DNA from: an uncultured Chloroflexota bacterium
Lineage (GTDB): Bacteria > Chloroflexota > Anaerolineae > Aggregatilineales > Phototrophicaceae
Direction: 5' to 3'
Assembly: GCA_937864975.1 (NCBI GenBank)
Contig: CALMDI010000056.1
Coordinates: 1-9,468, forward strand
Length of the DNA stretch: 9,468 bases
Notes under the pieces: generated by a model
The model's input: the letters and a program-made list of their open reading frames with translations, nothing else
Told to the model about the DNA's origin: nothing
Database searches by the model: none
Made by a program: the position numbers and the translations under genes
Part shown: piece after piece, positions 1 to 6,156 of the stretch
Layout of the letters: every line of letters starts with the position of its first letter
How positions within the stretch are numbered: position 1 is the stretch's first letter

Positions 1-544
1 TCGGCTGCGGCGCTTCGCTCTGGATGATCAGGCGCAGCGACCCCTGAGATGCCGCTTCAAAAAGGTAGCGCGCGACGGGGGTCTGCGAATCGAGGCTGTC
101 CTCGACCGTCTGACCGACGGTCAGCGGCACAGGATCAGGCAGCCCTTCACGCAGCGCGATGACGAACCCGCCGCCGAAGCCATTGGCGCTTTGCACTTGC
201 AGGATGTAGGGACCCGGCTGGGGCAGCGGAACGACCGCCTCGAGCCGGTCGAGACCCGCCTCATTGGTGACTTCATCTACCAGCGCACCCGCGGAATTAA
301 TGACGCGAAGCGCGGGCGCGAATCCTGCCGAAGTCGCCTGCACCTGCACGCTGATCGTCATCGGGCGCTCGGCGCTAAAGACGAAGGCAGGCGCGATGTT
401 GGCGAGGCTGACCTCGCCGGGAAGCTCTTCACCCAGATTGATCGGCTGCGGCGCGTTCTGCGCCGCCACGGGCGCCGTGACGCTCAGAAGGAGCAAGAGA
501 ACAAGCGAAAGTGTCAACCTGCGGAACTGGCGCTTGAAGGACAT
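1..544 (-). CDS. Secreted protein with PPC-like beta-sandwich domains, 3' end off the window
   Basis: The first 181 residues are present and the C-terminus lies beyond base 1. The start is the ATG at 544-542, preceded by a good Shine-Dalgarno, AAAGGAG (560-554), nine bases upstream. Residues 1-29 form a typical Sec signal peptide: basic SFKRQFRR, a Leu-rich core, and a VAA-QN type signal peptidase I site, with no lipobox Cys. Residues about 35-135 look like one all-beta domain of the bacterial pre-peptidase C-terminal (PPC) type, alternating hydrophobic strands with Gly/Asn turns and ending PYILQVQS. A second copy seems to begin at about 139 (LTVGQTVEDSL). PPC-like domains are usually extracellular binding or chaperone modules. 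No catalytic motif is visible in the part present. The gene is divergent from the glycosylase gene. Secretion is well supported; the domain name is by pattern only and the function is unknown. Confidence 0.75.
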   Translation of the reverse strand, partial: MSFKRQFRRLTLSLVLLLLLSVTAPVAAQNAPQPINLGEELPGEVSLANIAPAFVFSAERPMTISVQVQATSAGFAPALRVINSAGALVDEVTNEAGLDRLEAVVPLPQPGPYILQVQSANGFGGGFVIALREGLPDPVPLTVGQTVEDSLDSQTPVARYLFEAASQGSLRLIIQSEAPQP

Positions 545-553
545 GGGGGGTTT

Positions 554-626
554 CTCCTTTAGTCCGCGCAACGTCTGCGAAGGAATAGACTCCTTTATAT
601 TAATCACTATTTTGCGGCGTGGGTAC
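554..626 (-). promoter_or_regulatory. Probable promoter region of the secreted PPC-like protein
   Basis: An AT-rich island (593-614) stands out in the 164-bp divergent spacer. Read on the minus strand it holds TAATAT (602-597), a possible -10 about 50 bases upstream of the start codon. No convincing -35 sits at 17 or 18 bases. The exact promoter is uncertain; the Shine-Dalgarno at 560-554 is clear. Confidence 0.3.
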
Positions 627-671
627 AGCCTGTCAGAAATCCGTAGGCGAAGCGTAGACAGCGCGGAGACG

Positions 672-700
672 TTTACCGGGCTGAGTGGATCGGGTATTCT
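672..700 (+). promoter_or_regulatory. Candidate promoter of the DNA glycosylase gene
   Basis: TTTACC (672-677) and TATTCT (695-700) are separated by exactly 17 bases, as in a sigma-70 type promoter. Transcription would then begin near 707, only about two bases before the ATG at 709, where no Shine-Dalgarno is visible. This fits a leaderless transcript. It is a sequence-only prediction. Confidence 0.35.
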
Positions 701-708
701 CTCGTGAT

Positions 709-1629
709 ATGAGGCATCTGGCGACGTTTCACCCCCTGCCACTTTACGATTTCGAGAAGACCATCGCGGCGTCCCGCTTTTACACAACGCTCGGCACGTG
801 GCGCGACGGCGTGTACTGGCGCGCCCTGCGCGCGGGTCATGGGCTGGCGCTGGTCGCGATGCAAAACCGCGGCACGCCCGATGCTCCGGCGGTCGAAACG
901 TTCGTCGCCGCGTCCGAGGGCGACGTGGACACCAATGCGCTGTGGGAAACAGTCGGGCGAATGCTCAATCTGACGGTGGACATGCGCCCGTTCTACGCGC
1001 TGGCGCAGACTGACCCCGCGTTGTGGCAATTAGTCGAGCCGCTGGTTGGGCTGCACATCCTTCAAACCGAGACGATGTTTGAAGCGCTGGTCATCACGAC
1101 CATCGAGCAGCAGATCGCGCTGGCAGCCGCGCAGCGAGGCGAGCGCTGGCTGGTCGACCGCTTCGGGACGCGGATCACCTTCGCAGGCGAAACGTTCCAT
1201 ACGTTCCCGTCGCCGGTACGGCTGGCGCAGACGACCGTCGACGAATTGACGCCGCTCAAAATTACGTTTCGACGGATGCGGGTGCTGATCGACGTAGCGG
1301 CGCTGGCGCTGCCCGACTCGCTGGAATGGCTGCGCGACTTGCCAGCCGAGGAAGCGTACGCGGCGCTCGTTCGCCTGCGCGGCGTGGGGCACTGGACAGC
1401 CGCGTGGACGCTGACGCGGGGATCAGGGCGATTCCTGTATTTCGGCAGCGCGGACGTGGCGCTGCGCGCGGCGGTCAACCGCTATTTCTACGGCGAACCC
1501 GGTCGCGCCGAGCGCGACGTGACCGACGCGACGTTCGCGCGCTACGGCGATCACGCGGGCTTGGCGGCGTTTTACACGATCATGAAATGGGCGGTGGATA
1601 AATATGGAGGGTTGAGGGTTGAGGATTGA
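709..1629 (+). CDS. DNA-3-methyladenine glycosylase II-like protein (HhH-GPD superfamily)
   Basis: A 306-residue base-excision-repair glycosylase, expected to cut alkylated purines from DNA in the cytoplasm by hydrolysing the N-glycosidic bond. The core begins near residue 115 (GLHILQTETMFEALV..IEQQI), matching the opening helices of the AlkA HhH-GPD domain. The helix-hairpin-helix is at 220-231 (LVRLRGVGHWTA), followed by the catalytic Asp, probably D249 in SADVALR, at the position of E. coli AlkA D238. Residues 1-110 resemble the AlkA N-terminal domain only loosely. No Ada-type domain or iron-sulfur cysteine set is present. I chose the ATG at 709; a GTG at 685 would add eight residues but has no nearby Shine-Dalgarno. 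The last codons and the stop lie in a heptamer repeat (1607-1637), so the extreme C-terminus may be repeat-derived. The gene converges on the TPR gene across a shared terminator. Family call strong; substrate range inferred. Confidence 0.88.
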   Translation: MRHLATFHPLPLYDFEKTIAASRFYTTLGTWRDGVYWRALRAGHGLALVAMQNRGTPDAPAVETFVAASEGDVDTNALWETVGRMLNLTVDMRPFYALAQTDPALWQLVEPLVGLHILQTETMFEALVITTIEQQIALAAAQRGERWLVDRFGTRITFAGETFHTFPSPVRLAQTTVDELTPLKITFRRMRVLIDVAALALPDSLEWLRDLPAEEAYAALVRLRGVGHWTAAWTLTRGSGRFLYFGSADVALRAAVNRYFYGEPGRAERDVTDATFARYGDHAGLAAFYTIMKWAVDKYGGLRVED

Positions 1630-1637
1630 GGGTTGAG
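1607..1637 (+). repeat. Tandem heptamer repeat, about 4.4 copies of GAGGGTT
   Basis: Four consecutive heptamers read GAGGGTT, GAGGGTT, GAGGATT, GAGGGTT, followed by GAG. The run overlaps the last codons and stop codon of the glycosylase gene and forms part of the left arm of the larger inverted repeat around the terminator. Confidence 0.9.
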
Positions 1638-1720
1638 TGAAAACAAAAGGCTGTGCGGCGAGTACAATCACTCGGCTGGCACAGCCCTTTTTTCACTCAG
1701 TCCTCGAACCTCAATCCTGC
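1621..1720. repeat. Imperfect inverted repeat holding the stop codons of both converging genes
   Basis: The left arm (about 1621-1656) contains AGGATTGAGGGTT, GAGTGAAAA and AAAGGCTGTGC. The right arm (about 1679-1720), read as reverse complement, contains AGGATTGAGGTT, GAGTGAAAA and AAGGGCTGTGC, with small indels between blocks. The TGA of the glycosylase (1627-1629) and the TGA of the TPR protein (1713-1711) both fall in the same GGATTGAGG block, one in each arm. It could be a mobile palindromic element or a duplicated and inverted gene end. Confidence 0.75.
1649..1693. terminator. Bidirectional intrinsic terminator between converging genes
   Basis: An eight-base outer stem, GGCTGTGC (1649-1656) with GCACAGCC (1679-1686), encloses an inner five-base stem, CGAGT (1659-1663) with ACTCG (1670-1674), with loop ACAATC. 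On the plus strand it is followed by CTTTTTT (1687-1693), ending glycosylase transcription. On the minus strand the opposite flank reads TTTTGTTTT (1648-1640), ending transcription of the TPR gene. Confidence 0.9.
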
Positions 1721-2658
1721 ATTTCGAGGAGGACGACGACGCGCCCGTTGTAGCCCGAAATCGAGTGGGTCACGAGCAGGTTATAGGAACCCCCCTCCTC
1801 GACCTGATAGCCACGGATGACGGCGCTGGTATCGCCCGCGCGCGTCGTGTCGTTGCCGACCAGCGGGTTCCCCGCTTCATCGGTAATGACCATCAAGGGA
1901 TCGGCATCGCCCGACAGGTTCGCGGCGACGACGTTGACGGTCTGCCCTTCTTCCACCTCGAAGGGAATGCTGAAGACCAGACTCGGCTCAAAATTGAGCG
2001 TGATCGTTTGACCGGCTTCGAGGGGGTCGGCTTCCGCCGTGCGCTCCTGAATCCCGTTCACCCACTGCAAGTAGTCGCTTGCCGCTTCGTCGTCGTTGGC
2101 AAGGGCGCTCTTGGCAGTCGCACGGTAGAAATACAGTTCAGGTTCCGCGCCGGGCGTCAGGTTAATGGCTTCGTCCAGATCGTCAACCGCCGCCTGATAG
2201 TCCGCCTCTTCGAGGTAGAGAATGGCGCGCATCAGGTAATTCTGAGGCGTCGGACTGAGATTCAGCGCCTCGTCAAAGTCGGCGAGGGCTTCTTCGCTGC
2301 GCCCGGAGGATGCGTAGAGATTCCCGCGCTGAGAATAGACCGCCGCGTGCAGTTCCGGCAGCGAATCCGTATAGCGCAGCGCCTGCGTCAGGTCGCCAAG
2401 CGCCTGATCGAGATCGCCACGCTCCTGATAGCTGACGGCGCGCGCGTAATAGGCACGACCGTCGGTTGGATTAAGAAGAATGAACAGGCTGAAGTCGACC
2501 ACCGCCTGATCAAAATTCCCGGTATTTAAGGCATTACGCCCGCGCTCATAGATCCCGAAACCGGGAGGCGGCGCTCCCTGCTCGCCTTCCTGCGCGCGCG
2601 CAGCCACAGCCGTACTCAAGAGCACGCCGACGAGTACGAGAGCGGCGAAGATACGCAT
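1711..2658 (-). CDS. Secreted TPR-repeat protein with C-terminal PPC-like domain
   Basis: A 315-residue exported protein. Residues 1-22 are a Sec signal peptide with a likely signal peptidase I site at ARA-QE; no lipobox Cys. About five tetratricopeptide repeats follow: roughly 33-64 (NALNTGNFDQAVVDF), 66-96 (AVSYQERGDLDQALGDLTQAL), 104-135 (SGRSEEALADFDEALNLSP), 138-168 (EEADYQAAVDDLDEAINLTP) and a degenerate 172-201. TPRs make a helical solenoid that binds partner proteins. Residues about 207-315 are all-beta and PPC-like (GQTVNVVA, GGSYNLLVTHSISGYNGRVVVLLE). The start ATG (2658-2656) has AAGGA (2670-2666) seven bases upstream. The C-terminal module resembles the protein at 1-544, so the two may be related extracytoplasmic proteins. 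No enzyme motif is visible; the role is probably scaffolding at the cell surface. Confidence 0.85.
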   Translation of the reverse strand: MRIFAALVLVGVLLSTAVAARAQEGEQGAPPPGFGIYERGRNALNTGNFDQAVVDFSLFILLNPTDGRAYYARAVSYQERGDLDQALGDLTQALRYTDSLPELHAAVYSQRGNLYASSGRSEEALADFDEALNLSPTPQNYLMRAILYLEEADYQAAVDDLDEAINLTPGAEPELYFYRATAKSALANDDEAASDYLQWVNGIQERTAEADPLEAGQTITLNFEPSLVFSIPFEVEEGQTVNVVAANLSGDADPLMVITDEAGNPLVGNDTTRAGDTSAVIRGYQVEEGGSYNLLVTHSISGYNGRVVVLLEMQD

Positions 2659-2692
2659 GGTTCAATCCTTCTGAACCCAGTGATAATTATTC

Positions 2693-2698
2693 ATTATA
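2693..2698 (-). promoter_or_regulatory. -10 element (TATAAT) of the TPR gene
   Basis: On the minus strand a consensus TATAAT lies 35 bases upstream of the TPR start codon, in a locally AT-rich stretch of otherwise GC-rich DNA. The matching -35 is weak (CTCCTT-like at 16 bases). The expected transcription start falls near an 8-bp palindrome ATAATTAT (2683-2690), a possible operator but short. This separates the TPR gene from the upstream six-gene operon, although no terminator is visible between the two. Confidence 0.6.
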
Positions 2699-2789
2699 TC
2701 AGGTTTCTCGCTTAAAGGAGGATGAGCATCGCGCAGGGGAACTATGAGCGAAAAACTGCGGGTTGGGACGCTGCTTCATAACGCTTTTG

Positions 2790-3728
2790 CTACACGACGA
2801 GACGCGCGTACAGCAGCTCCTGGCTGAGTTCCGGCACGACCGTTTCCGACGTCTGAAGCGTCAGCGCTGCCGCCGTGACACCCAGGCGCATCGCCTCGTC
2901 CACCGGCACGTCGTTCAGCAAGCCGAAGATCACCGCGCCGGTAAAGGCATCGCCCGCGCCGGTCGAGTCGACGATATTGGCGCGCACGGCGCGGATGTAG
3001 CCGCTGCCGTTGGCGTCGGCATAGGCGAGTCCGGCTTCGCCGAGCGTCACGACCGCGATATCCGCGCCCAGAGCGACCAGCCGTAAAGCGGCATCGAGCG
3101 CGGTGTCGCGGTCATAAGCGCTGTGCTCGACGCCGCACAATGCGCTCGTTTCGGCGGCGTTGGGCGTCACGAGGAACAGATCATTCAGATACGGAATCAA
3201 TTTGGACGCCAGCGTTGGCGAGGTCGGGTCGGCGCACACACGCACGCCCGAATCTCGCGCCAGCGCGAACACTGTCTCCAGCGCTTCCTCGGTCATATTG
3301 ACGTCGATCACGACCATCGACGCCTCCGCGAACAGAGGGCGGTGCTTTATCAAATAGGCGGGATCGACGTAGCGAATAATGCCGAAATCGCTCACGGCAA
3401 GGTCGAGATCGCCATTCTGCTTGAGCAGCGCGACGTGATTCCCGGTCGGCTCGCCCGTAACACGGCGCACGTGCTGGCAGTTCACGCCCGGCGCGCGGGT
3501 TTGCCGGAGGATGCGCTGACCGAGCGGGTCGCGCCCGACCGCCGTGAGCAGAATCGTCGGCACGTCGAGCCGCGCCAGATTTTCGGCAATGTTGCGGGCG
3601 ACCCCGCCGACGCTGTTACGGATGCGCCCCAGATTGTCCGCGCCCCACAGGAGGTCAGCGTGCGGCATCGCTTTAATATCGATGCCGGATGCGCCAATGA
3701 CCAGCACGTGTCCATTCTGGCTGCTCAC
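2790..3728 (-). CDS. PfkB-family carbohydrate kinase, pseudouridine kinase-like
   Basis: A 312-residue cytosolic kinase that should phosphorylate a ribose-type sugar or nucleoside with ATP. The PfkB N-terminal signature is GGVARNIAENLARL (41-54), and the C-terminal signature DSTGAGDAFTGA (254-265) carries the catalytic base D260 and the GAGD anion hole. The N-terminal IGASGIDIKAM, the segment before the GG signature (GRIRNS) and the overall pattern resemble pseudouridine kinase PsuK more than ribokinase or fructokinase. In that family the product is pseudouridine 5'-phosphate, which the glycosidase PsuG cleaves. No psuG gene is in the window, so the substrate is unproven. The start is the GTG at 3728, overlapping the upstream TGA as GTGA, with Shine-Dalgarno GGGAGGGAG (3743-3735) six bases upstream. 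An in-frame ATG at 3755 lies inside the PCMT gene and is less likely. It is the last gene of the operon. Confidence 0.82.
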   Translation of the reverse strand: MSSQNGHVLVIGASGIDIKAMPHADLLWGADNLGRIRNSVGGVARNIAENLARLDVPTILLTAVGRDPLGQRILRQTRAPGVNCQHVRRVTGEPTGNHVALLKQNGDLDLAVSDFGIIRYVDPAYLIKHRPLFAEASMVVIDVNMTEEALETVFALARDSGVRVCADPTSPTLASKLIPYLNDLFLVTPNAAETSALCGVEHSAYDRDTALDAALRLVALGADIAVVTLGEAGLAYADANGSGYIRAVRANIVDSTGAGDAFTGAVIFGLLNDVPVDEAMRLGVTAAALTLQTSETVVPELSQELLYARLVV

Positions 3729-4918
3729 GACAGACTCCCTCCCGGTTCCTGCCACACGCGCAGATCATGGTGCGGTCGATGATAAATGCGCCCGCGCGTT
3801 GCAAAAGGCACCTCGTGTGTTGGATGCATCTGCACGCGCATCCGATCCGCCATCACGAACCCATCCGCTTCCCACGCCGCGAAGCTGTCCTGCAAAGCCA
3901 GATAGGCATCGGCGCCCGCGAAGGTGTAGACCTTGCCCTGCCCCTGATAGGGCACGAAACAGGCGCTTGCCGACGCGATCAGCGCGAAACCGTTGCCTTC
4001 AATGCCGAACGCGCGCACGTCGTCCATCAGGTTGTAAACGGCGAAATGAGTATCCGGCGCATAATTCAGCATCAGGTAGGGCATGAAGCCCTGCCAGTAC
4101 TGGTGCGCGGTCAGCCGCCGGGGGAGGTATTCTTCGGCGGCGTCATCTTCCAGCAGGGTTTGCAGCGCTCTCGAATCGATGCGGTCGATGGCGTTGCAAA
4201 TGAGAGTCAGCGACGTACTGCCGAGCCGCTTCTGTACCTGCGGACCCTCCGCCGGTCCGCGCAGCCGCACGAAGCCGCATGGCACATTATAGTCGCTGAA
4301 GAGCGTGTCGTCCGGCTGGCAGCGGAACGCGACGCAAAGCTGAAGGCTGTCGATCCACAGCGGCGCGACGAGAATGCCTGTGGGCTTCAACTGCTGCACC
4401 CACGCGGGCGGGACATCCCAGATGCCAACCGTGGCAATGATGCGGTCGTACGAGGCGCGCGGCGCATACCCCATCGCGCCGTCGGCGTGGACGACGTTCA
4501 CCCGCCCAAAACCCGCCTGATGCAGGTTGGCGCTCGCCAGCCGCACCATTTGCTGATCCAGCTCCATCGTGGTCACAATGCCGCTGTCGCCCACGATGTA
4601 CTGCATGAGCGCCGCCATGTAGCCCGTGCCCGCGCCGATCTCTAGCACGTTATCGCCGGGGCGCAGGCGAAGCTGCGCCAGCATCGCCGCGATCATGCTC
4701 GGCTGGCTGGACGAGCTGATGACGCTGCCATCCGAGTCGCGCTTGACAGGCACGGCGTCGTCGGCGTAGGCGACGTCGAGCGGAACGCCCGGCAAAAAAA
4801 GATGGCGCGGCACGGCGCGAAACGCCGCTTCCACGCGCGGATCGACAAGATCGCCGCGGTGCTTCAGCGTTTCGACCAGCGCGTCATGCAACGCTCGCGG
4901 CGTCGCTTTATCGGACAT
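3725..4918 (-). CDS. Protein-L-isoaspartate O-methyltransferase-like protein with C-terminal extension
   Basis: A 397-residue protein. Residues about 8-220 match the PCMT family, which methylates isoaspartyl residues of aged proteins with S-adenosylmethionine and so starts their repair. Visible marks are PRHLFLPG (38-44), the SSSSQPSMIAAML loop (68-80) matching the family's S-Q-P substrate-binding segment, and SAM motif I, VLEIGAGTGY (91-100). Later motifs include VVHADGAMGY (142-151) and LKPTGILVAPL (177-187). The typical bacterial enzyme is about 210 residues, so the last 180 or so form an extra domain that I do not recognise; similar long PCMT-like proteins exist. The ATG at 4918 overlaps the end of the upstream Pro-rich gene by 11 bases and lacks a strong Shine-Dalgarno, implying translational coupling. 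A longer frame from 5101 would run through the neighbouring gene and adds nothing PCMT-like. Methyltransferase call strong; true isoaspartyl specificity moderate. Confidence 0.83.
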   Translation of the reverse strand: MSDKATPRALHDALVETLKHRGDLVDPRVEAAFRAVPRHLFLPGVPLDVAYADDAVPVKRDSDGSVISSSSQPSMIAAMLAQLRLRPGDNVLEIGAGTGYMAALMQYIVGDSGIVTTMELDQQMVRLASANLHQAGFGRVNVVHADGAMGYAPRASYDRIIATVGIWDVPPAWVQQLKPTGILVAPLWIDSLQLCVAFRCQPDDTLFSDYNVPCGFVRLRGPAEGPQVQKRLGSTSLTLICNAIDRIDSRALQTLLEDDAAEEYLPRRLTAHQYWQGFMPYLMLNYAPDTHFAVYNLMDDVRAFGIEGNGFALIASASACFVPYQGQGKVYTFAGADAYLALQDSFAAWEADGFVMADRMRVQMHPTHEVPFATRGRIYHRPHHDLRVWQEPGGSLS

Positions 4919-5240
4919 ACCATGCCCGGCGTTTTCGCAGCGAGACCCCCGCTTCGGCGTCACTCCGGCGCGCGGTTCGCACGCGCCCGCGCGCGTCGAT
5001 GTGTACCTGTCCGGCACGCTGCAAACGAGCAAATTCTTCCGGCGTGATGACCGGCGCAGGCTCACCGCCGAGCCGTTCCAGACGCTCCGTGAACGGATCA
5101 TCGTCCGAGGACGGGGTGCGCGGCGGCTCCGAATTCGTCGGCGGCGCTGCCGGGGGAGTTTCCGGTGTCGTCTGGGGCGGCTCGCCCGCCGTTGGCGCGG
5201 GGGGCGTGGGTTCCTGTGTGTTGATCGGTTCGTCCGTCAC
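4908..5240 (-). CDS. Small Pro-rich hypothetical protein of the ubiquitin-like operon
   Basis: A 110-residue protein I do not recognise. The start is most likely GTG at 5240-5238, one base after the E1 stop, because GGAGAGG (5253-5247) lies six bases upstream. An ATG at 5261 inside the E1 gene would add seven residues. Residues 1-47 are a disordered Pro/Thr/Glu-rich tail. A short acidic patch, DDD (46-48), follows, then a probably helical segment with ITPEEFARLQRAG (65-77) and a basic C-terminus (RKRRAWYVR). There are no cysteines, no membrane segment and no diglycine end. The internal RLGG at 56-59 is not C-terminal and is not preceded by a beta-grasp fold, so it is not a ubiquitin-like modifier as far as can be seen. 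Its place between E1 and PCMT, with coupling on both sides, suggests an adaptor or substrate for the pathway; this is inference. Confidence 0.65.
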   Translation of the reverse strand: MTDEPINTQEPTPPAPTAGEPPQTTPETPPAAPPTNSEPPRTPSSDDDPFTERLERLGGEPAPVITPEEFARLQRAGQVHIDARGRVRTARRSDAEAGVSLRKRRAWYVR

Positions 5241-5241
5241 G

Positions 5242-6156
5242 TTAATCCTCTCCAAGACCATCTTCTCTTACGATGCCGCTTGAATTCATCAAATCCGCCA
5301 GCGAGACCGCGGCGGTCTCGGCTTCATCGCCCAGCGCGGCACGCTGCCGCATCGGCTCGCCGCAGACGAGGCAGTTCGGGTCGCGCTCCAGGTTTACCCA
5401 GACCGCCGAGTAGGGGAGACTGGTGTGTCCGTCGAGAATTTCCAGCGCCGCGTTGGCGAGAATGACCGTGTTGCCCGGCATCGTCTTGTGAACGTCGGCG
5501 CCGACCAGTAATTCGTTCAGCGCCAGATCCGCCTGAGCCGCGGCAATGCGAACGACGTGCAGCCACAGCCCCGGCTCGGCTTCGAGCGTGCCGTCGGCGC
5601 CGATCATGCCGTAGTCGAGTTCCTCGTTTGTGACGGCGAAGCTAAGCCCCTCGCGTAACTCGGCTGCCCAGCAGGCATAACAGGGACCGTCATAGGGGCG
5701 AATCACGACGACATCGCCGCCTTCGCCGCGCTCGTAGACCCCGGCATAGACCGCCGTCAGGTGACGGTCGAGACACGCCTGATTCAGGACATATTTCGGT
5801 CCTTCGCCGTCCACCCCGGCGACGAGCAGATCAACGCCGTCCAGCACGTCGAGATGGTGCTCGATTTTGCCCACGCGCGTTTCGATGTCGGCGTTCGGAT
5901 TGCGGCGGCGAATTAACTCGGCAACGGCGTCGACTTTCGAGCGCCCTACGAACGAGATATCCGCGACGTGGCGCACGACATTCGCCGCTTCCAGCATGTC
6001 GTCATCCACCAGAACGAATTTGCGAACGCCGCTCATGGCAAGCGAGACGGCGGCGAAGCCGCCTCCCGACCCCAACCCGACGACGCCAACGCGCTTCTCC
6101 GCCAGCCGCGCCAGATTTTGCTTGCCGATCAGCCGTTCAACTCTGTCCCAACTCAT
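5242..6156 (-). CDS. E1/ThiF/MoeB-like ubiquitin-like modifier activating enzyme
   Basis: A 304-residue adenylating enzyme of the E1 superfamily, expected to activate the C-terminus of a ubiquitin-like protein with ATP. The Rossmann ATP site is VGVVGLGSGGG (23-33), followed by LVDDDMLEAANVVRH (49-63) with acidic ribose-binding residues, N59 and R62, then R72 and K74 (GRSKVD) and D116 (VAGVDG). CYAC (159-162) and CLVC (262-265) form a MoeB-type four-cysteine zinc site. The only other Cys is C128, at a commonly conserved structural position. No Cys lies between 163 and 261, where ThiF/MoeB/Uba relatives carry the crossover-loop cysteine, so a thioester step on this E1 seems unlikely. It overlaps the JAB gene by 20 bases and has a strong Shine-Dalgarno, GGAGGAGG (6170-6163). 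Family call very strong; modifier unknown. Confidence 0.9.
   Translation of the reverse strand: MSWDRVERLIGKQNLARLAEKRVGVVGLGSGGGFAAVSLAMSGVRKFVLVDDDMLEAANVVRHVADISFVGRSKVDAVAELIRRRNPNADIETRVGKIEHHLDVLDGVDLLVAGVDGEGPKYVLNQACLDRHLTAVYAGVYERGEGGDVVVIRPYDGPCYACWAAELREGLSFAVTNEELDYGMIGADGTLEAEPGLWLHVVRIAAAQADLALNELLVGADVHKTMPGNTVILANAALEILDGHTSLPYSAVWVNLERDPNCLVCGEPMRQRAALGDEAETAAVSLADLMNSSGIVREDGLGED

Noticed and set aside
693..705. 13-base string GGTATTCTCTCGT shared between 693-705 and 7733-7745
   Set aside because: A single exact 13-mer match within 9.5 kb is about what chance allows, and at the second site there is no -35 partner or gene in the right direction.
1633..2529. Long plus-strand open frame of 298 codons opposite the TPR gene
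   Set aside because: It is the antisense shadow of the TPR gene in GC-rich DNA: no family motif, Arg/Val/Gly-rich composition, and the minus strand encodes clear TPRs with a signal peptide.
2722..2827. Two short plus-strand frames (ATG 2722, 19 codons; ATG 2744, 27 codons, beginning MSEKLRVG) behind Shine-Dalgarno-like sequence
   Set aside because: The MSEKLRVG start recalls Gfo/Idh/MocA oxidoreductases and could be a remnant, but the frame soon stops and the second overlaps the kinase gene antisense; too little to call.
5061..5078. RLGG in the Pro-rich protein as a ubiquitin-like tail
   Set aside because: It is internal, 50 residues from the C-terminus, and preceded by a disordered Pro-rich stretch rather than a beta-grasp fold.
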